Positions 1 through 7,049 of a stretch of DNA of 34,800 nt are shown here, piece by piece. The stretch comes from DATJHM01 sp035493895 (lineage in GTDB: Bacteria > Chloroflexota > Ktedonobacteria > Ktedonobacterales > Ktedonobacteraceae). Position 1 is the first letter of the stretch, and the number at the start of each line of letters is the position of its first letter. Location: contig DATJHM010000010.1 in assembly GCA_035493895.1 (NCBI GenBank), positions 1 through 34,800 on the forward strand, in the 5' to 3' direction. The position numbers and the translations under genes were made by a program. The notes under the pieces are model-generated. The model was not told the origin of the DNA. It saw only the letters and a program-made list of their open reading frames with translations, and searched no databases.

Positions 1-1102
1 TGGCCCCGCCTTCTGGCTGATCGGGACCGACGGCGGCCTGCTCGATATCCCCGTTCAATTGAATGATCCCCATGCGAAGTCTCCCCGTCGGCTGCTTCTC
101 GCTCCCGCCGAACGGGCCGATGTGATTATTGATTTTACACACTACTCAGGCCACACATTTACGCTTGTCAATGACGCCCATGCTCCATATCCAGATGGTG
201 ATCCTGCCGATCCGGCCACGAGTGGGAAGATTATGCAGTTTCGTGTCAAACGGCCACTATCCGGGAAAGATACGACCTACGATCCGGCAAGCAACATCCC
301 TCTGCGAGGCGGTGCTAACCAGGAAGCAATCATCCCACGTCTGGTCGATCCTACGACTGGCACACTGAACCCCGCGATCACGGTGGACGCGAAACGGCAA
401 CTGGTGCTGGTCGAGGTAGAGGCAGACGGCGGCCCCGTCGAAGTGCTTCTGAATAACACAAAATGGAGAGGAATTAAAGAAGGGACGAACCAGCCACTGG
501 CAGGAGCAAAAGCCGATCCCATGGGGCAGGGCATCTATTTGACAGAACTCCCGCGCATTGGCTCGACAGAAGTATGGGAAATTATCAATTTGACGGAAGA
601 CGCACACCCCATCCATATCCACCTGATTCAATTCCAGGTTATGAATCGCCAGAAGGTCGACGTGGATAAATATCGAGCACATTACGACTCTCTCTTTCCA
701 GGTGGCACCTATCAAGGAACCATCACGAAAGAGACATGGGGAACCGTCACTTACAAGCCTGGAACCTACATCCCGGGCTATGGGCCTCCACTTGCGTACA
801 CCACTCTCAATGGCGGTCATGCCATAGGTGGAAATCCAGATGTCACGCCGTATCTCCAGGGAGCGCCCAGCGTACCAGATCCCGAAGAGGTGGGTTGGAA
901 GGATACGCTCAAAATGTATCCAGGGCAGGTGACGCGTATTGCGATTCGTTGGGCACCGATTGCTACTCCCCTCAACGGCGTAGCAGCGGGCCAGAATCTC
1001 TACCCGTTTGATCCTACGACTGGCCCTGGTTATGTCTGGCACTGCCATATTCTTGATCATGAAGATAATGAGATGATGCGCCCGTACGCGCCCGTCAAAT
1101 AG
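1..1102 (+). CDS. Multicopper oxidase, CotA/bilirubin oxidase type (3' part; gene starts before the window)
   Basis: The frame is open from the first bases of the window, so the TTG at 59 is not a start and the N-terminal part lies upstream. The first residues read FWLIGTDGGLLDIPVQL and then LLLAPAERADVIIDF, which is characteristic of the middle domain of CotA-like laccases and bilirubin oxidases. Copper ligands of the last cupredoxin domain are present: HPIHIH at about 607-624 and a final HCHILDHEDNEMM at about 1039-1077, giving the type 1 and type 3 His/Cys set with an axial Met. The family oxidises phenols, bilirubin or metal ions and reduces O2 to water. The CopC-CopD gene follows 38 bp downstream in the same direction, so a shared copper role is likely. 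The substrate cannot be told from the sequence. Confidence 0.9.
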   Translation, partial: GPAFWLIGTDGGLLDIPVQLNDPHAKSPRRLLLAPAERADVIIDFTHYSGHTFTLVNDAHAPYPDGDPADPATSGKIMQFRVKRPLSGKDTTYDPASNIPLRGGANQEAIIPRLVDPTTGTLNPAITVDAKRQLVLVEVEADGGPVEVLLNNTKWRGIKEGTNQPLAGAKADPMGQGIYLTELPRIGSTEVWEIINLTEDAHPIHIHLIQFQVMNRQKVDVDKYRAHYDSLFPGGTYQGTITKETWGTVTYKPGTYIPGYGPPLAYTTLNGGHAIGGNPDVTPYLQGAPSVPDPEEVGWKDTLKMYPGQVTRIAIRWAPIATPLNGVAAGQNLYPFDPTTGPGYVWHCHILDHEDNEMMRPYAPVK

Positions 1103-1140
1103 ATTGTATCGATCTCATCGTAGAGGAAGATTGCCCACCT

Positions 1141-3111
1141 ATGGCTCGTCTGCTGAGAAATAGAACCATCTATCGATATGGCGTATGCGCATGGCTTCTG
1201 GCCTGTTGCTGGCTACTTTTCTTGCCAGCAACGGCCAGCGCCCATGCGCTGCTACTCCGCGCCAATCCGCCGCTCGGGGCCGTGCTCAAAGATGCGCCCA
1301 CTCAGGTGCGGCTGTGGTTTAGCGAGGATCTTAATCCTGCCTTCACGACCGCCTATGTCGTCGATGTCAACAAATATACGACGCAAAGCCTGAATGACGC
1401 CTCTCTCCATGTGGATAAAGGGGATGCGCATGTTGCTGCGGACGACGCAAAGGAGATCGATCTTTCGCTGCAAACACATCTTCCGCCCGCCGTCTATCTC
1501 GTCTTTTATCGCGCAGAGTCGAGCGTAGATGGACACCTGCAAACCGATTCTTTTTTCTTTACGATTGAGAGACCGGACGGTACAGTACCTGCGTTTACGG
1601 GCTCTTTACCGGTTCCACCAGTGGAGGCTGATCCCAGCCTCTCGGCTCTCGAAGGCTCGTCCGCGCCTGCGACACTCTTCAATGTGCTGATCACGACGCT
1701 AATCGAAATAGCGCTGGTCTTCTGGCTGGGGGCGCAACTCTGGAGCATTTTTGTTTTTGAGTTAACCGAGACCGAAAATCCACAATTGCGGACACTTTTC
1801 CAGGAGATTCAGCAACATTTTGAGCAGCGCCTGTCCCTCCCGCTCTTATGGACGCTCTTGCTCGCCCATATCGGGATTCTCGTGGATCAGGCACTGGTGA
1901 TTGTGAATGGCAGTGCGCAATCTTTCTCATTCTCGCTCTTGAGCGGGCAGCTTCTGCATGGGCAGTTTGGTCTATACTGGATGATACGTGAAGGCATTCT
2001 CATCCTGGCCCTGATTGTCGGCTATAGTCTAATAGACTATAAAAAAATCCCTCTTACCATTCTGAGTGTACTGCGCTGGATCAACCTTCTCGCGGGCATA
2101 GGACTTCTTGCGGCAATGACGCTTTCAGGGCACGCGGCGGCGGTCGACAACGATCTGTTCCTCTCATCGGTGCTCAGCGATGGTCTGCATATCCTTGCAG
2201 CTGCGCTCTGGGTTGGGGGCATGTTCTATCTGGCCGCCATCGTTCTTCCGGTGCTCAACGGCAGGACATTGCAGGAGCGAACCTGGGCCTTGTTATCGAC
2301 GCTCCCACATTATTCTCCGCTTGCCATCGTAGGCGTCATCATAATGGCAACAAGCGGCACCTCCAACGCATCTCTTCGGCTCCCCGCATGGTCAGAACTG
2401 TTCACCACCACTTACGGCTATATCCTGCTATGCAAAATTGTGTTGGTTGGCGGCTTATTGTTAACGAGTGCGCTCCACGTGTTCTGGCTGCGTCCACGCC
2501 TGAAAAAAACGTATCACTTGTATGCAGATCTCGCGACAGGCACACACACAACGCCACTCTTCCCCGATCTCTTCGCCGCACTGTTACCCCCTCTCGCTTT
2601 TCTGGAAGAGCAACTCCAACGGCAATGCTCGCGACTGGTGCGCATCTTACGCTGGGAACCGCTCTTAGGCCTGGCCGTGCTTCTTTGTACAGCCCTGTTG
2701 AACGTGTTTTCCGGGACGCTGCAACCTGTCGATACCTCGCAAGTGATGACCGAATCGGCCCGACAACTCCAGGTGGCAGGCAAAAAGTGGGAGGGGCAGA
2801 TCGCTACCAGCGACGGCCTCTTTACGCTCTTACTGACCGTCAGCCCCGATCATCAGGGGCCCAATGAGTTTACGGTGCGCATCCTTCGGCAACCAGGCAC
2901 TGCTCAGAATACGATCAAGAGTATGGTGATCTCCACAACACTGCCAGCGATGGACATGGGCACGACTACAATCAATCTCCAGCCGGGCGAACATGCAACG
3001 TTCAGCGCCATCGAGAGCTTCTCGATGGTTGGACGCTGGCGAGTACAGGTTGCAATATATACTGCGGACAACCATATTCACACGGCCAGTATCCTGCTCC
3101 CTGTCCCGTGA
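1141..3111 (+). CDS. CopC-CopD-type copper resistance/import fusion with C-terminal YtkA-like domain
   Basis: The 656-residue product has a signal peptide ending near SASA, after which the mature chain would begin with HALLL. In CopC proteins the N-terminal His is a Cu(II) ligand. The CopC domain spans about residues 34-142 and keeps the SVDGHLQTDSFFF strand with its Asp and His. About eight membrane helices follow (roughly 175-540) with LSGHAAA and DGLHILAAALWVGGMFYLA, typical of CopD. The last 110 or so residues, with MDMGTT and a GRWRV strand, resemble the exported YtkA-like domain. An AGAGGAAGA ribosome site precedes the ATG. CopC/CopD deliver copper across the membrane, which fits the copper oxidase just upstream. 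Whether this protein serves import or resistance is not visible. Confidence 0.88.
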   Translation: MARLLRNRTIYRYGVCAWLLACCWLLFLPATASAHALLLRANPPLGAVLKDAPTQVRLWFSEDLNPAFTTAYVVDVNKYTTQSLNDASLHVDKGDAHVAADDAKEIDLSLQTHLPPAVYLVFYRAESSVDGHLQTDSFFFTIERPDGTVPAFTGSLPVPPVEADPSLSALEGSSAPATLFNVLITTLIEIALVFWLGAQLWSIFVFELTETENPQLRTLFQEIQQHFEQRLSLPLLWTLLLAHIGILVDQALVIVNGSAQSFSFSLLSGQLLHGQFGLYWMIREGILILALIVGYSLIDYKKIPLTILSVLRWINLLAGIGLLAAMTLSGHAAAVDNDLFLSSVLSDGLHILAAALWVGGMFYLAAIVLPVLNGRTLQERTWALLSTLPHYSPLAIVGVIIMATSGTSNASLRLPAWSELFTTTYGYILLCKIVLVGGLLLTSALHVFWLRPRLKKTYHLYADLATGTHTTPLFPDLFAALLPPLAFLEEQLQRQCSRLVRILRWEPLLGLAVLLCTALLNVFSGTLQPVDTSQVMTESARQLQVAGKKWEGQIATSDGLFTLLLTVSPDHQGPNEFTVRILRQPGTAQNTIKSMVISTTLPAMDMGTTTINLQPGEHATFSAIESFSMVGRWRVQVAIYTADNHIHTASILLPVP

Positions 3112-3278
3112 AAAACATTTCTAGACAAGAAACGAAAGTAAATATTTCGGCTGAGTAACCAATTGCTCGATCACGAAGTAATAACATTAGGGTTGATAGA
3201 GAAAACGTCAACGCCTCTACAGGGCAATCTGCGCTGGTCATTTTTCTCAACGTAATACCTGGAACGAGGAGATCACAC
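3112..3278. other. Intergenic gap before the molybdoenzyme operon
   Basis: This 167-bp gap separates the copper pair from the next operon. No convincing terminator hairpin is visible. A weak promoter is possible around TTGCTC at 3162 followed about 17 bp later by ATTAGG, but the match is poor and is not claimed. The only clear signal is a GAGGAG ribosome site just upstream of the ATG at 3279. Confidence 0.3.
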
Positions 3279-3572
3279 ATGAGCAAAGAAAAAACACAAT
3301 GTAAAGACAAACTCGCCGCGCTTCTTCACCAGACGGCGGAGGACCATCATGTCGCCTACAAAGCAACCGATGGGGCAGACCCTGACTGGTCAATCTGGTA
3401 TGCCGACCACCTTTTGCAGAAAGGGCTCGAAAAAATGCTCGATGCCAGACTGCTGAAAAGCGATCTGATTTATCTGCTGGTTTTGACCGATAAGCAGCAG
3501 ATGAGTGAAGCTCCGGGCGCACATTGGGAAAACTACTATGCCGACGCGCTGGTCAATCGCTATCTCAAATAA
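3279..3572 (+). CDS. Small acidic/aromatic protein of unknown function (97 aa)
   Basis: I do not recognise a named family. The protein is soluble, has no signal peptide or membrane segment, and looks mainly helical. A conspicuous block, DPDWSIWYADHLLQKGLEKML (about residues 34-54), is rich in Trp, Tyr and acidic residues, and the C-terminus HWENYYADALVNRYLK repeats that aromatic/acidic style. A GAGGAG site lies at good spacing before the ATG. The stop is 50 bp ahead of the molybdoenzyme gene on the same strand, so the two are probably cotranscribed. This makes it a candidate accessory protein of that enzyme, which is inference from position only. Confidence 0.7.
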   Translation: MSKEKTQCKDKLAALLHQTAEDHHVAYKATDGADPDWSIWYADHLLQKGLEKMLDARLLKSDLIYLLVLTDKQQMSEAPGAHWENYYADALVNRYLK

Positions 3573-3622
3573 TCGTTTCCTGGACAGATGAATGCTATCT
3601 ATCACGAACAGGAGAGAACACA

Positions 3623-4234
3623 ATGAGTCAAGGCTTTGTCTCGCGGGGCTTCCAAGGCCGTCGCCAGCAGAGTAATCTCAGCAGACGCATCCCGCCGGGA
3701 CAATATCTCGAACGAGGTTTTCCAGTGCTCTCAGCCGGTCCTACACCCCATACGCCTGTAGAGAGCTGGGATTTCTCCATTCTCGGGCACGTTGATCAAG
3801 CCAGACGCTGGACCTGGGACGATCTGCATGCCCTGCCACCCGAAACGATCACGGCTGACATTCACTGCGTAACCAAATGGTCAAAGTTGGACACGCACTG
3901 GGAAGGGGTCTCCGTCGATACGCTGCTGGACCAGGTACAACACCATGGGAAGTATGTCATCGCCTTCTGTGATGGCGGCTATACGACCAATCTTCCCCTC
4001 AGCGATGTGCAGGGTGGAAGGGCCTGGATCGTCTATGGCTATGAGGGGCAACCGTTGCCACCTGAACACGGAGGTCCGGCCCGATTACTGGTTCCTCACC
4101 TCTACCTCTGGAAGAGCGCCAAGTGGGTGCGAGGTCTCCGCCTGGTCGATGCGGACGAGCCTGGCTTCTGGGAGTCGCTTGGTTATCACAATCACGGTGA
4201 TCCATGGAAAGAAGAACGCTACCAGGGCGACTGA
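3623..4234 (+). CDS. Sulfite-oxidase-like molybdopterin oxidoreductase
   Basis: The 203-residue product has the short soluble form of the sulfite-oxidase-like fold (bacterial/archaeal SO family, molybdopterin binding). The cysteine expected to bind molybdenum is Cys82 in IHCVTKWS. Other family blocks are the N-terminal GRRQQSNLSRRIPPGQ, FCDGGYTTNLPL, and GGPARLLVPHLYLWKSAKWVRGL near the C-terminus. No Tat or Sec signal is present, so it should be cytoplasmic, unlike MsrP. The ATG at 3623 was chosen over longer options because AGGAGAG stands directly before it. It overlaps the next gene, a flavin reductase, by 31 bp, which suggests translational coupling and an electron partner. The physiological substrate is unknown; sulfite or S/N-oxides are possible. 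Confidence 0.88.
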   Translation: MSQGFVSRGFQGRRQQSNLSRRIPPGQYLERGFPVLSAGPTPHTPVESWDFSILGHVDQARRWTWDDLHALPPETITADIHCVTKWSKLDTHWEGVSVDTLLDQVQHHGKYVIAFCDGGYTTNLPLSDVQGGRAWIVYGYEGQPLPPEHGGPARLLVPHLYLWKSAKWVRGLRLVDADEPGFWESLGYHNHGDPWKEERYQGD

Positions 4235-4962
4235 GCTGGCAGTTTGGCACGGTGATTGCGACGCGGGAAGAGACCACGCGCGCAAAAAGTATCACGCTGG
4301 CCGTCCCTCATTGGAGAGGACACCAGCCCGGTCAGCATGTGGATCTACGACTCACCGCTGAAGATGGCTATCAGACGCAGCGAAGCTATTCCATCGCGTC
4401 CTCGGGTCTGGAGGCAGAGCAGATCACGCTCACCGTCGAACGCCTGGACGATGGAGAAGTATCCCCCTATCTTGTCGATGAGCTACGTGTCGGTGATCAA
4501 TTGGAACTGCGCGGCCCCATCGGAGGCTATTTCATCTGGGATGCGCAGATGGGCGGTCCGCTTTTGCTCATCGCTGGCGGATCGGGCGTTGTACCGTTGA
4601 TGGCGATGCTCCGCTATCGTGCAGCGGTGAAGAGCGATGTACCGACGCGCCTGCTCTATTCGGTGCGCACTGCTGAGGATGTCATTTATCGCGACGAACT
4701 CGATCATCTTGCCTGCCATGATGCCAGACTCGAGGTAAGCTATACCCTGACGCGCACGCAGCCGCCGGGATGGACGGGATATCGCCGCCGTATCGATTCT
4801 GCTTTGCTCCGCGAGTTCGCCTGGTCATCTGCGCAATATCCCCTGGTATTTGTCTGTGGCCCGACGCAGTTTGTCGAAACTGCCGCCGAGAATCTACTGG
4901 GACTGGGATACGAACCATCGCGGGTCAAGACCGAACGCTTTGGCCCGACAGGAGAAACATAA
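4204..4962 (+). CDS. FAD/NAD(P)-binding ferredoxin reductase-like oxidoreductase
   Basis: The 252-residue protein has the ferredoxin-NADP reductase fold. An FAD-binding barrel covers about residues 10-110, with the flavin motif RSYSIAS near residues 60-66. A nucleotide-binding domain follows, with LLIAGGSGVVPLMAML near 120-136 and VFVCGPTQFVETA near 215-228. There is no C-terminal 2Fe-2S domain, so electrons would pass straight from flavin to a partner. The start lies inside the 3' end of the molybdoenzyme gene, and the DUF6510 gene begins 2 bp after the stop. Reductases of this kind recur beside sulfite-oxidase-like genes, so it probably supplies or accepts electrons for that enzyme. This pairing is inferred from context. 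Confidence 0.88.
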   Translation: MERRTLPGRLSWQFGTVIATREETTRAKSITLAVPHWRGHQPGQHVDLRLTAEDGYQTQRSYSIASSGLEAEQITLTVERLDDGEVSPYLVDELRVGDQLELRGPIGGYFIWDAQMGGPLLLIAGGSGVVPLMAMLRYRAAVKSDVPTRLLYSVRTAEDVIYRDELDHLACHDARLEVSYTLTRTQPPGWTGYRRRIDSALLREFAWSSAQYPLVFVCGPTQFVETAAENLLGLGYEPSRVKTERFGPTGET

Positions 4963-4964
4963 GT

Positions 4965-5231
4965 ATGGGAGAAAACAAGCTTGATGGCAATGCAGCCGGA
5001 GGTATCCTGCAAGAGATCTTCCCGCTTGAAATGACAAGCGTACTGACCACCTGTGCTCGTTGTGGCGCGACTAAAGTTGTTGCTGAGCTCGCAGTCTACA
5101 TACATGGCATGGGCATGGTCGTCCGTTGCCCTTCCTGTGATAACGTGCTCATCCACGTTGCCAGGATAAAGGGATACTACAGCCTCGATACGCAGGGAGT
5201 CTATATGCAGCCAATCGATACGGCAATATAA
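4965..5231 (+). CDS. DUF6510 family zinc-ribbon protein
   Basis: The 88-residue product begins MGENKLDGNAAGGILQEIF, the LDGNA opening typical of DUF6510. It carries two Cys pairs, CARCGA and CPSCD, about 33 residues apart, which should form a zinc ribbon. The ATG at 4965 follows AGGAGAAACATAAGT, so its ribosome site lies inside the end of the reductase gene, and the frame upstream was rejected. Family members are commonly found with sulfite-oxidase-like and reductase genes, as here. Its function is not known to me; assembly of, or electron transfer to, the molybdoenzyme are possibilities only. Confidence 0.82.
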   Translation: MGENKLDGNAAGGILQEIFPLEMTSVLTTCARCGATKVVAELAVYIHGMGMVVRCPSCDNVLIHVARIKGYYSLDTQGVYMQPIDTAI

Positions 5232-5243
5232 TCTCCTGCTTGC

Positions 5244-5285
5244 TTGCAGAGGTCCCCTTTCTCAATCGGCGCGGGACCTCTGCAA
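5244..5285. terminator. Bidirectional terminator-like hairpin after the molybdoenzyme operon
   Basis: TTGCAGAGGTCCC at 5244-5256 pairs perfectly with GGGACCTCTGCAA at 5273-5285 (13 bp, 16-nt loop). It lies between the stop of the DUF6510 gene and the convergent stop of the PadR remnant, so it could end transcripts from both sides. There is no long T tract. Confidence 0.65.
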
Positions 5286-5288
5286 TGT

Positions 5289-5738
5289 TCATTCCGGCAT
5301 CCTGCGTACCACTTCGATGGCCTCATCCAACCAATCAATGTACGCCTGTTCGCGTTTCAATCCCTGCTCCAACGTCAGGCGTCGCAGCATCTGCCTTCGA
5401 CTCACCCCCGATGTCCCAACCGGCGTGTCTGGCGGGAAAGGGACCAACTGTTGATACGATAGTAATCGTTCATGGTGCTCTGCACGCCGTTGTTCCAGCA
5501 ACTGAATGATCTCAGCATTCGGCAATGGAGCCGCAAAAAAAAGCTGAATGAGCAGCGGATCGCGAAAAATGGGTATTGCTTGCGGCTCAGTCAGCCAGTG
5601 GCGCAATTCAGCACGCCCCGCATCCGTCACAGTATAGACTTTGCGATTAGGGCGATCATGCTGGATCTCTTCATGCACCGAAACTTTCCCTTGCTCAACA
5701 AGGCGCTCCAGCGTGCGATAGATTTGCATCTGTGGGCA
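5289..5738 (-). pseudogene. PadR-family transcriptional regulator, 5'-truncated remnant
   Basis: On the minus strand the frame contains QIYRTLERLVEQGKVSV, the end of a PadR winged-helix domain, then VYTVTDAGRAELRHWL and a helical C-terminal half (about 100 residues) with the usual LLSYQQL and WLDEAIEVVRRMPE. The first 45-50 residues of the winged helix, including the N-terminal helices, are missing. Upstream of Cys in CPQMQIYRTL the minus frame stays open to 6083, but those codons are antisense to a CocE/NonD hydrolase fragment and are not PadR-like. The regulator therefore seems to have lost its 5' end and promoter at about 5735 and is probably non-functional. Confidence 0.75.
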
Positions 5739-6116
5739 AGATCGAGCGCGCCCGATACCGATTTTGTAGCGCAGCTGGTCGATGTCCATCCCGATGGCTA
5801 CGCATGCAATCTCACCGATGGCATCATTCGCGCCCGCTACCATCGCTTCGCACAGGGTGAAGCTCCATCGCTGATTGTACCGGAGCAAACATATGCGTAT
5901 GAAATCGATCTCTGGGCAACAGGCAATGTCTTTCAGAAGGGGCACCGCATTCGCCTGGATATCACCAGCAGCAATTTTCCGCGCTGGGACCGCAATCCCA
6001 ACACGGGCCACGACTTTGGTACTGATGATGAACTGACGACCACACGTCAGACAATCCTGCACGATGCCACGCATCCATCGCATATACTCTTGCCCATTGT
6101 GCTACCCACCCGCTAA
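5730..6116 (+). pseudogene. CocE/NonD hydrolase (X-Pro dipeptidyl-peptidase C-terminal domain), 5'-truncated remnant
   Basis: From about 5730 the plus strand encodes LWARSSAPDTDFVAQLVDV, then HPDGYACNLTDGIIRARY, GHRIRLDITSSNFPRWDRN and a C-terminal HDATHPSHILLPIV. This matches the C-terminal jelly-roll of CocE/NonD family acyl hydrolases closely. Complete members have about 550-600 residues, with the alpha/beta-hydrolase domain first. Here only about 128 C-terminal residues remain, and the catalytic Ser-Asp-His domain is absent. The open frame upstream (from 5472) is antisense to the PadR remnant. No start or ribosome site is evident, so I regard this as a dead fragment created by the same event that truncated the PadR gene. 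Confidence 0.78.
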
Positions 6117-6218
6117 TATCTTCTTATGCTTGTCCGCCTGCGCTCGTCTGTACATTGTAATACAACATCGCAAGCGCGAGGCGTGACGAGAAGAAGCACC
6201 ATTTGTACTACTTCGGAG

Positions 6219-6248
6219 TTGCACAGCTTACACACTTTCTGCTACAAT
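6219..6248 (+). promoter_or_regulatory. Sigma-70-type promoter for the acetyltransferase gene
   Basis: TTGCAC at 6219-6224 and TACAAT at 6243-6248 are separated by 18 bp, about 50 bp ahead of the start codon. Both hexamers match the housekeeping consensus well at key positions. Confidence 0.5.
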
Positions 6249-6296
6249 CCCCCCGAAAAGCTTTTTTCAGTAAACAAAAAGGATAATCTCTCACCC

Positions 6297-6833
6297 ATGC
6301 TTGATTCATCGCATCTCACGATTGAGAGCCTCCACCCCGAGGACGCCGAGAGTGCACTTCCCGAATTGATCCATCTACTTCAGAATACCGTCGCAGGGGG
6401 CGCATCGGTCGGTTTTTTGCCACCATTATCGGCAGAGGAGGCTCATCAGTATTGGAATAACGTCTTCCAGGAGGTTGCCCAACACACCTGCGTCCTTCTC
6501 GTCGCCCATCACGAGAAACGTATCGTCGGCTCAGTGCAACTGGCTCTTGCCACGAAGCCGAACGCGCTCCATCGCGCTGAAGTGCAGAAACTCTTTGTCC
6601 TTCAGAACCAGCGCCGTCAGGGTGTGGGAAGAGCCCTGATGCAGGCCATCGAACAGGTTGCCCTTGCGCATGAACGCACACTACTCGTTCTCGATACACG
6701 TCAGGGAGATGTTGCCGAACGACTCTACCGCTCACTAGACTACCACGAGGTTGGCGTTATCCCCGCCTATGCACGCAGCGCAGCCGGTACCCTCGATGGC
6801 ACAATACTCTTCTACAAAGAAGTACAACCGTAG
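6297..6833 (+). CDS. GNAT family N-acetyltransferase
   Basis: The 178-residue product has a GNAT fold. Motif A reads VQKLFVLQNQRRQGVGRALM (residues about 95-114), with the acetyl-CoA pyrophosphate loop QRRQGVGRA, and the following LLVLDTRQGDVAERLYRSLDY is motif B with the usual Tyr. The ATG at 6297 was chosen because the preceding 170 bp of open frame contain a promoter and the AAGGA site at 6279-6283 and no family similarity. It stands alone between two terminator-like hairpins. The acceptor substrate is unknown; the arrangement resembles single-gene acetyltransferases for small amines or antibiotics, but no specificity can be claimed. Confidence 0.86.
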   Translation: MLDSSHLTIESLHPEDAESALPELIHLLQNTVAGGASVGFLPPLSAEEAHQYWNNVFQEVAQHTCVLLVAHHEKRIVGSVQLALATKPNALHRAEVQKLFVLQNQRRQGVGRALMQAIEQVALAHERTLLVLDTRQGDVAERLYRSLDYHEVGVIPAYARSAAGTLDGTILFYKEVQP

Positions 6834-6847
6834 CGACGCTGTTTATC

Positions 6848-6874
6848 TGCGCCAACCATTACGATGTTGGCGCA
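6848..6874. terminator. Hairpin after the acetyltransferase gene
   Basis: TGCGCCAAC at 6848-6856 pairs with GTTGGCGCA at 6866-6874 (9 bp, 9-nt loop), 15 bp after the stop codon. No strong T run follows, so termination efficiency is uncertain. Confidence 0.5.
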
Positions 6875-6923
6875 TTACCCCTCACTCAAATTTCCCCCTC
6901 TCGATTCTATCCAAATCTCCCTC

Positions 6924-6953
6924 TTGACAAATACGATCCGTATCGTATATATT
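6924..6953 (+). promoter_or_regulatory. Promoter with palindromic (TetR-like) operator in its spacer
   Basis: A consensus TTGACA (6924-6929) and TATATT (6948-6953) are 18 bp apart. Nearly the whole spacer is the inverted repeat ATACGAT-CCGT-ATCGTAT (6931-6948). A half-site, GTATCGT, recurs about 30 bp downstream. A repressor bound here would block RNA polymerase directly. The form resembles TetR-family operators, but no TetR gene lies in this window. Confidence 0.65.
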
Positions 6954-7016
6954 CATAACGTCAAATGTGACACGCCACGTATCGTTTACAATAGGAAAGA
7001 CTGGAGAGAGACCAGC

Positions 7017-7049
7017 ATGGAAAAGGATTTTCCCAATGAATTTGAGTGA
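7017..7049 (+). CDS. Possible 10-residue leader ORF overlapping the SDR start
   Basis: An ATG at 7017 with a good GGAGAGAG site at 7003-7010 opens a 10-codon frame (MEKDFPNEFE) that stops at 7049, 14 bp inside the SDR gene in another frame. It could couple translation to the SDR start at 7036, or the site may simply be chance. Confidence 0.25.
   Translation: MEKDFPNEFE

Noticed and set aside
257..1060. A 267-codon minus-strand frame
   Set aside because: Antisense to the multicopper oxidase with its copper ligands; no family similarity.
5289..6083. A single 264-residue minus-strand gene
   Set aside because: Only the C-terminal half is PadR-like; the N-terminal half is antisense to a clear CocE/NonD fragment.
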